Shown here: in pieces, positions 42,307-48,131 of the stretch
Position numbering within the stretch: position 1 is the first letter of the stretch
Layout: each line of letters begins with the position of its first letter
DNA from: JBFLVU01 sp964589625
Lineage (GTDB): Bacteria > Acidobacteriota > UBA4820 > DSQY01
Assembly: GCA_964589625.1 (NCBI GenBank)
Contig: CAZPSH010000021.1
Coordinates: 1-48,131 of the forward strand
Length of the DNA stretch: 48,131 nucleotides
Direction of reading: 5' to 3'
Made by a program: the position numbers and the translations under genes
The notes under the pieces: model-generated
What the model was told of the DNA's origin: nothing
Seen by the model: the letters and a program-made list of their open reading frames with translations, nothing else
The model's database searches: none

Positions 42307-44059
42307 GGGAGGGACGCGACGGCCCCTTGGGCGTGGACTTTCGGGCCTTTTCGGCCTCGAGGGCCCGGGCCGCCGCCTGCCGGTTGATGAGGGCCTGTTG
42401 CCCCATGCTCAAAACGTTGTTAGCGAGCCAATAGACCGTAAGCCCCGCGGGGGCCCACAGACAGAACCATGTGAACATGACGGGCATGAACCAGAGCATG
42501 AGTTTCTGGGCGCCCTCCAGCCCCTGGGAACCCGACATCCGGGTGGACACGATCATGGTGACCCCCATCAGGAGGGGGGTCACGTAATAGGGGTCCGGGA
42601 TCGAGAGGTCCTGAATCCAGCCGAAAAAGGGGGCGCCCCTGAGCTCGATCGCCCTGGGCAGAAGTTCGAAGAGAGCGAAGAAGATGGGCATCTGAAGAAG
42701 GAGAGGGAGGCATCCGCTCATCTGCCCGAGGGGATTGACGCCCTCCTTCTGGTACAGGGCCATCATCTCCTCGTTCATCTTCTGCCGGGTGGCCATGTCC
42801 TTTCCCATCTTCTTGTACTTGGCCTTGATCCGGTCCACTTGGGGCTTGAGGCGCTTCATGGTGTCGCCCATCTGCTTCATCTTCACCATGGAGCCCTGGG
42901 TCAAGGGGTAAAACGCAACCTTGATCAAAAGCGTGATGAGGATGATGGCGATCCCGTAGTTGCCCGCGAAAGCGTAGAGTTTCTTCAGGCCCCAGAGCAG
43001 CAGCCCGCAAAGGGGGGTGAGCCATCCCCAGTCGGTGAGGCGGTTGAACTGGTCCGCGACGCCCGACAGCAGACCCCACTGTTTGGGTCCCAGGAAGAGC
43101 CTCCCCTTCCCCGTAAACCCGGCCACGAGCGTGATGTCGTTCTGAGCCGGATGGATCTTTTGCAGATCGGGCGACAACGCTTCCGTGACCACCCGCACCC
43201 AGGGCATCGGGGCGTCGGGCAAAAGGGCCGCGGCAAAATAATTGTTGCTGATGGCGGCCCACGCGATGGGCCCCTTGGTTCCATAGGAGTCGGTGACGGG
43301 CGCCTTGTCTCCCGTCACCTTGTCGGCGCGCTTGACCTTCTTGAAGCGGCCGGCCTCCAGCAGGCCCACGTACTCCTGCTGGAAATACCGGTTCTTGGCC
43401 TGTTGGGCGTTCAGTGCCGCAAAGCCGGGGCCCCAGGCCACGGGCACGGGGGAGAGCGCCTGGCCGTTCATCTCGGCGTAGGCCTCGAATCCCAGGAGGT
43501 ACCCGGCGCCCGGAAGGGTGAACTCCTTCCGGACGGCGTTTCCCTTTCCGTCCGACCAGGTGAACTCCGCCACCTTCTCCCCCGCCGGCCCGGTCCGTTG
43601 TTCCACGTGGAACAACGCCTGTTCTGCGGCGTCATCGAAGGCCTTCGTCCCGGTGAGAACCGCCAGCGGATACCGCCCCGAAGCCGCCGACAGGGGGGAG
43701 ACCAAATCGTCCAAGGGCCCGCCCCTCAGCCTGTACTTCTTCAGCTCCACCCGGGTGAGAACGCCTCCCCGGTTGCTCAGGACCAACCGGAGGTCCTCGC
43801 TTTCCAGAGTGACCAGCCTCTCCGCAGAATCCTCAACGGCCACGGCGGTTCCGGCCGGCCGCGCCGTCTCCGCCGGAGCGGGCATCTCGGCCTCCGGAAC
43901 CGCGGTCGCCCCTTCCCGAACGGCCGGGGCCGGCTCCGCCGGAGGCGCCTGGCGCGTTCCCGTGAAGAGGGACCAGATCCCGATGAGGGCCATCATGACG
44001 ACCATGGCCACGATAAAGCGCTGCGTGCTCTTGGGATCCTCTTGTCCGAGCTGCTCCAT
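42299..44059 (-). CDS. yidC: Membrane protein insertase YidC
   Basis: A 586-residue inner-membrane insertase. N-terminal membrane segment (about 15-33), Ala/Pro-rich linker, large periplasmic beta domain (about 85-340), then the five-helix Oxa1 core (about 360-560: NYGIAIILITLLIKVAFYPL; QMPIFFALFELLPRAIELRG; TWFCLWAPAGLTVYWLANNV) and a basic tail. GAGGAG stands just before the ATG at 44059. A parS-like palindrome lies inside the coding region. yidD precedes it by ten bases. Confidence 0.96.
   Translation of the reverse strand: MEQLGQEDPKSTQRFIVAMVVMMALIGIWSLFTGTRQAPPAEPAPAVREGATAVPEAEMPAPAETARPAGTAVAVEDSAERLVTLESEDLRLVLSNRGGVLTRVELKKYRLRGGPLDDLVSPLSAASGRYPLAVLTGTKAFDDAAEQALFHVEQRTGPAGEKVAEFTWSDGKGNAVRKEFTLPGAGYLLGFEAYAEMNGQALSPVPVAWGPGFAALNAQQAKNRYFQQEYVGLLEAGRFKKVKRADKVTGDKAPVTDSYGTKGPIAWAAISNNYFAAALLPDAPMPWVRVVTEALSPDLQKIHPAQNDITLVAGFTGKGRLFLGPKQWGLLSGVADQFNRLTDWGWLTPLCGLLLWGLKKLYAFAGNYGIAIILITLLIKVAFYPLTQGSMVKMKQMGDTMKRLKPQVDRIKAKYKKMGKDMATRQKMNEEMMALYQKEGVNPLGQMSGCLPLLLQMPIFFALFELLPRAIELRGAPFFGWIQDLSIPDPYYVTPLLMGVTMIVSTRMSGSQGLEGAQKLMLWFMPVMFTWFCLWAPAGLTVYWLANNVLSMGQQALINRQAAARALEAEKARKSTPKGPSRPSRA
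43597..43616. promoter_or_regulatory. parS-like ParB binding site inside yidC
   Basis: GTTGTTCCACGTGGAACAAC is a perfect 20-bp palindrome, with the same 16-bp core as the site in rsmG. It encodes part of an FHVEQ sequence in the periplasmic domain. Confidence 0.9.
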
Positions 44060-44069
44060 CACCCGCTCC

Positions 44070-44291
44070 TCAGCGCGGCCCGGGCGGGCACGGATCGTAC
44101 CCGCCCTCCGCAAAGGGGTGGCACCGCAGGATGCGGCGCGCCCCCAGCCATGTCCCCCGGAGCGTTCCGAACCTCTCGATGGCCTCCAGGGTGTATTGGG
44201 AACAGGACGGCGCATACCGACACGCCCCACCGAGATAGGGTGACAGCGCCATTTGGTACAGCCGGATCGCCCAGACCACGAGCCGCCTCAT
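44070..44291 (-). CDS. yidD: Membrane protein insertion efficiency factor YidD
   Basis: A 73-residue protein with the family motif CRYAPSCSQYTLEAIERFG and the HPFAEGGYDPCP ending. It is an amphipathic inner-membrane-associated factor that aids YidC. Overlaps rnpA by four bases (ATGA). Confidence 0.95.
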   Translation of the reverse strand: MRRLVVWAIRLYQMALSPYLGGACRYAPSCSQYTLEAIERFGTLRGTWLGARRILRCHPFAEGGYDPCPPGPR

Positions 44292-44650
44292 TGCGGATAC
44301 CCCTCATGGGCCAGGCGCTCACCCACCTTCCGGAAGGAACCTAGCGCCTCCGCCAGGGTCAGCCGTCCCGCCGAGTGCCGCGCGTTGACCACCACCCGGC
44401 ACCCTTCGGGCAGGCCCCCGCGCTCTTGGCGAAAGGCCTCCCGCACCAGGCGCTTAACCCTGTTTCGCACGACCGCACCACCGACCTTCTTGGGCACCGT
44501 CACGCCCAGGCGTCGCGGCCCTTCGCCCGCCGCAGCGTAGAAAACGAGGCGCCCCACGTGCATCGCTTTGCACGATCCGTACATGGCCCTGTATTCGGCG
44601 CGGGAGCGAATCCGGTCTTTCTTGGAGAAGGGTCCGGTAGGAACGGTCAC
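44288..44650 (-). CDS. rnpA: Ribonuclease P protein component
   Basis: A 120-residue basic protein that binds the RNase P RNA and pre-tRNA 5' leader. RNRVKRLVREAFR is the signature; GVTVPKKVGGAVVRNRV and the N-terminal KKDRIRSRAEY fit the family. GTG start overlapping the rpmH stop (GTGA). Confidence 0.95.
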   Translation of the reverse strand: MTVPTGPFSKKDRIRSRAEYRAMYGSCKAMHVGRLVFYAAAGEGPRRLGVTVPKKVGGAVVRNRVKRLVREAFRQERGGLPEGCRVVVNARHSAGRLTLAEALGSFRKVGERLAHEGYPQ

Positions 44651-44784
44651 GCCGGCGTCAGGCGCCAGCGACCCTTCGCCCGCCGCCGCGAGAGCACTTC
44701 ACGCCCGCCGCGCGTGGCCATGCGGGCCCTGAACCCGTGCGTCTTCGCCCTGCGGTGTCGGTTCGGCTGAAAAGTCCGTTTCAT
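44647..44784 (-). CDS. rpmH: 50S ribosomal protein L34
   Basis: A 45-residue, very basic protein. It opens MKRTFQPNRHRRAKTHGFRA and continues RMATRGGREVLSRRRAKGRW, the universal L34 sequence. AGGAAGG lies nine bases upstream of the ATG at 44784. In most bacteria rpmH is next to dnaA/oriC; here only 31 bases separate it from atpC. Confidence 0.97.
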   Translation of the reverse strand: MKRTFQPNRHRRAKTHGFRARMATRGGREVLSRRRAKGRWRLTPA

Positions 44785-44815
44785 GTTGCTGCCTTCCTGA
44801 CTGGTCCCTCTCTAC

Positions 44816-45247
44816 TCACCGGGGAAGCGGCGCGCCCTTGGAGGCCACCTGCATCCGAACGAGCGCCTGCTCCAGGGCGATCTGGGCCTGAACGAAATCG
44901 GCGTCCGGGTGCTGAAGCCGCGCCCTCGCCGACTCGGCGTCCTGCTTGGCCTGTTCCACGTCAATGTCTTCGGCCCGCTCGGCCAAGTCCGCGAGCACCG
45001 TCACCTTGTCGGGAAGGATCTCCACGAAACCCCACGAAACGGCGAGGTAGCGCCATTCGCTCCCGAGCCTGTACTTTATCTCACCAATCTTGAGCGACGT
45101 CAAGAGCTGCGTGTGGCCGGGGAGGGCGCCGAGGTACCCTTCGGCGCCCGGGAGGGATACCTCGTCCACCGATTCATGCACGAGGTGCTTCTCCGGCGTG
45201 ACGACGGTCAGAAGGAGCTTCTTGGGGATCTCGAAGGTCGCCGCCAT
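44816..45247 (-). CDS. atpC: ATP synthase F1 epsilon subunit
   Basis: A 143-residue cytoplasmic part of the rotor stalk. The N-terminal beta sandwich is visible (LTVVTPEKHLVHESVDEVSL, then GYLGALPGHTQLLTSL, and LAVSWGFVEI), followed by the C-terminal helical hairpin (about 90-135). Starts three bases after atpD ends. Last of the atp genes. Confidence 0.95.
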   Translation of the reverse strand: MAATFEIPKKLLLTVVTPEKHLVHESVDEVSLPGAEGYLGALPGHTQLLTSLKIGEIKYRLGSEWRYLAVSWGFVEILPDKVTVLADLAERAEDIDVEQAKQDAESARARLQHPDADFVQAQIALEQALVRMQVASKGAPLPR

Positions 45248-45250
45248 GGC

Positions 45251-46690
45251 TCAGCCTTGCTTGGCGAGGCGCTCGGCCTTCTCCATGGCCTCCTCGATGG
45301 TGCCGACCATGTAGAACGCCTGCTCCGGCATTCCGTCGTGCTTGCCTTCCAATATCTCCTCGAAGCCCCGGATCGATTCCTCGATTTTGACGTACTTGCC
45401 CTTCATGCCCGTGAACTGCTCGGCCACATGGAAGGGCTGGGACAGGAACCTCTGCATCTTGCGGGCCCGGGCCACGGTGAGCTTGTCGTCCTCGCTCAGT
45501 TCGTCGATGCCCAGGATCGCGATGATGTCCTGCAGGTCCTTGTACCGCTGCAGCACGCCCTGCACCCGCCGGGCCACGGCGTAGTGCCTCTCGCCCACGA
45601 TCCGCGGGTCGAGGACCCGGGACGTGGAAGCCAGCGGGTCCACCGCGGGGTAGATGCCCAGCTCCGTCAATTGCCGCGAAAGGACCGTCGTGGCGTCCAA
45701 GTGGGCGAAGGCGGTGGCGGGAGCAGGGTCCGTCAGGTCGTCGGCGGGAACGTAAATGGCCTGAACCGAGGTGACCGACCCTTTCTTCGTGGAGGTGATC
45801 CGCTCCTGCAACTCACCCATCTCGGTGGCGAGGTTGGGCTGGTAGCCGACGGCCGAGGGCATGCGGCCCAGGAGGGCCGACACCTCGGACCCCGCCTGGG
45901 TGAAGCGGAAGATGTTGTCGATGAAGAGAAGAACGTCCTGCCCCTCCACGTCCCGGAAGTACTCCGCGGCCGTCAGGCCCGTCAGGCCGACTCGAAGGCG
46001 GGCCCCCGGCGGCTCGGTCATCTGGCCGTAGATCAGCGCGGCCTTGGATTTGTCCGGGTGTCCGGGGCTGATGACGCCCGACTCGGTCATCTCCAGCCAC
46101 AGGTCATTCCCCTCGCGGGTTCTCTCGCCCACCCCCGAGAAGACGGAAACGCCGCCGTGGTGCATGGCGACGTTGTTGATGAGTTCCATGATGAGGACCG
46201 TCTTGCCCACGCCGGCGCCGCCGAAGAGCCCCGTCTTTCCGCCCTTCAGGTAAGGCTCGAGGAGGTCGACGACCTTGATGCCGGTCTCGAACATGTCCGC
46301 GGACGTGGCCTGGTCGGCGAAGGGCGGGGCGGACCGGTGGATGGGGAATTGCTGTTCCGTGACCACCGGACCCAGCTCGTCCACCGGCTTGCCGAGGACG
46401 TTCAGGATCCTCCCCAGGGTCTCCTTTCCCACGGGGACCATGATCGGGGTTCCCAGGTCCGTGGCCTTCATCCCGCGCACCATGCCGTCCGTGGGTTCCA
46501 TGGCCACGCAGCGAACCCGGCCCTCGCCGAGGTGCTGGGCCACTTCGGCCGTCACGTCGATGGGTACCGTCGCGTCGAACCCTTCGGCGGTGATGTGCAC
46601 GGCGTGGTAGATCTCGGGGATGTGGTCCGCCGGGAATTGAACGTCCACGACGGGCCCGATGACCGCTACGACTTTTCCTTCGACTGCCAT
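45251..46690 (-). CDS. atpD: ATP synthase F1 beta subunit
   Basis: A 479-residue catalytic subunit. P-loop GGAGVGKT, the catalytic Glu in GVGERTREGNDL, the ALIYGQMTEPPGARLRV stretch and IDNIFRFTQAGSEVSALLGR are all present. The ATG at 46690 has GGGAGAGG six bases upstream; a longer in-frame start at 46708 lies inside the atpG end. Lies 14 bases after atpG. Confidence 0.98.
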   Translation of the reverse strand: MAVEGKVVAVIGPVVDVQFPADHIPEIYHAVHITAEGFDATVPIDVTAEVAQHLGEGRVRCVAMEPTDGMVRGMKATDLGTPIMVPVGKETLGRILNVLGKPVDELGPVVTEQQFPIHRSAPPFADQATSADMFETGIKVVDLLEPYLKGGKTGLFGGAGVGKTVLIMELINNVAMHHGGVSVFSGVGERTREGNDLWLEMTESGVISPGHPDKSKAALIYGQMTEPPGARLRVGLTGLTAAEYFRDVEGQDVLLFIDNIFRFTQAGSEVSALLGRMPSAVGYQPNLATEMGELQERITSTKKGSVTSVQAIYVPADDLTDPAPATAFAHLDATTVLSRQLTELGIYPAVDPLASTSRVLDPRIVGERHYAVARRVQGVLQRYKDLQDIIAILGIDELSEDDKLTVARARKMQRFLSQPFHVAEQFTGMKGKYVKIEESIRGFEEILEGKHDGMPEQAFYMVGTIEEAMEKAERLAKQG

Positions 46691-46704
46691 GTGCACCTCT
46701 CCCA

Positions 46705-47568
46705 TCAACCCAGGGCCTGGGCCCCGCTAACGACCTCGATGATTTCTTTGGTGATCGCCGCCTGCCGCACCCGGTTCGCGTAGAGGGTGAGCCGGTCGAT
46801 CATATCCCGGGCATTGTTCGTGGCGCTCTCCATCGCCGTCATGCGTGCCGCGTGCTCGGCCGCCCCGGACTCCAGCATGGCGCGGAACACCTGGAATCCC
46901 ACGTGTTTCGGCAGCAGCGTCCCGAAGAGTTCCTTCGGGGTGGGTTCGTAGAGGTAATCCACCAGGGGCTCCTCGGACTCGACCTCCATCCGAGGGATGG
47001 GCAAGAGCCGCTCCACCACGATCTTCTGGGTGATCACGCTCTTGAAATGGTTGTAGATCAGGTAGACCGCGTCGCATTCCCCGCCGACGAACTTCTCGGT
47101 GAGCTCCCTGGAGATCTCCTCGGCGTCGTCGTAGGAGACTTTGGCGAAGCGCCCCACCCACTGGCCGCCCATCTCGAAGGACCTGCGCTTGAAGAAATCG
47201 CGCCCCTTTCGGCCGATGCAGTCCACGACGACGGCCTTGCCTTCCGCTTGGAGTTCCGAGGCGTGCTTGAGGGTGTAGCGGAGGATGTTGGTGTTGAAGG
47301 CACCGCACAGTCCCCGGTCCCCCGTGAGGACGACGATGCGGACGCGCCCTTCCTCCCTCATGGTGAGAAGGGGGTGCGCCGTCTGGTCCGTCCGCGCCGC
47401 GAGCGAGTTGAGAACCTCGAGCATCTTGTTGGCATACGGGCGCGCGGACATCATGCGCTCCTGGGAGCGCCTCAGCTTCGCCGCGGCCACCATCTTCATG
47501 GCCTTGGTGATCTGCTGGGTGCTCTGGACGGAGCGGATCCGCCTCCGGATGTCCCTCAGGTTCGGCAT
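46705..47568 (-). CDS. atpG: ATP synthase F1 gamma subunit
   Basis: A 287-residue central rotor shaft. N-terminal helix (RIRSVQSTQQITKAMKMVAA), GDRGLCGAFNTNI in the Rossmann-like domain and the C-terminal helix (NRVRQAAITKEIIEVVSGAQ) are typical. It starts three bases after atpA ends. Confidence 0.97.
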   Translation of the reverse strand: MPNLRDIRRRIRSVQSTQQITKAMKMVAAAKLRRSQERMMSARPYANKMLEVLNSLAARTDQTAHPLLTMREEGRVRIVVLTGDRGLCGAFNTNILRYTLKHASELQAEGKAVVVDCIGRKGRDFFKRRSFEMGGQWVGRFAKVSYDDAEEISRELTEKFVGGECDAVYLIYNHFKSVITQKIVVERLLPIPRMEVESEEPLVDYLYEPTPKELFGTLLPKHVGFQVFRAMLESGAAEHAARMTAMESATNNARDMIDRLTLYANRVRQAAITKEIIEVVSGAQALG

Positions 47569-47571
47569 GGC

Positions 47572-48131
<560 letters not shown>

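Noticed and set aside
44785..44815. Origin of replication (DnaA boxes) next to rpmH
   Set aside because: The gap is only 31 bases and no TTATCCACA-type box was seen anywhere in the window.

Overview
This is a high-GC bacterial chromosome segment in which genes are tightly packed, SD sequences are strong (GGAGG type) and stop/start overlaps of the ATGA, GTGA and TAATG kind are common. Multiheme cytochromes, multicopper-oxidase-like proteins, giant beta-rich exported proteins and NtrC-type regulators sit next to an ATP synthase/rpmH/yidC/mnmEG/parAB housekeeping block. This suggests an environmental, metal-cycling Gram-negative bacterium, most like Acidobacteriota (Holophaga/Geothrix type) or a deltaproteobacterial relative. 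The phylum is an inference; no rRNA gene is present.

Left part (1-7 kb, plus strand): a structured leader precedes a porin-cytochrome pair (a beta-barrel outer-membrane protein of MtrB/PioB type and a DmsE/MtrA-type decaheme cytochrome). A terminator follows, then a second exported cytochrome with seven CXXCH motifs and one CX3CH motif, another terminator, and two small genes. Together they look like an electron conduit across the outer membrane.

Accessory operon (6.6-17.4 kb, minus strand): a 68-residue protein, a 1,960-residue exported beta-helix/SdrD-like/DUF11 protein, three consecutive multicopper-oxidase-like proteins with dispersed or missing copper ligands, and a small putative lipoprotein. 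A near-consensus sigma-54 promoter lies just upstream of the 68-residue gene. The next gene upstream encodes a sigma-54 activator with a Cys-rich PAS domain. This is the most unusual part of the window. My working idea is a regulated, cell-surface copper-redox system beside a cytochrome conduit, possibly for metal oxidation or reduction.

Middle part (19-29 kb): single genes and short operons for an exported protein of unknown role, AMMECR1, a NifU-like scaffold, two SLT-type lytic transglycosylases, SppA, a second NtrC-type response regulator, a bactofilin with a MerR/excisionase-type HTH protein, and a GT4 glycosyltransferase.

Right part: a plus-strand operon (29.3-35.1 kb) yggS-divIVA-hutI-glmU-glmS, facing a long minus-strand series read from the right edge: atpA(partial)-atpG-atpD-atpC-rpmH-rnpA-yidD-yidC-mnmE-mnmG-rsmG-parA-parB-bactofilin-M24 peptidase. 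Two parS-like palindromes lie inside rsmG and yidC, next to parAB. No dnaA is present between atpC and rpmH, where only 31 bases separate the genes.
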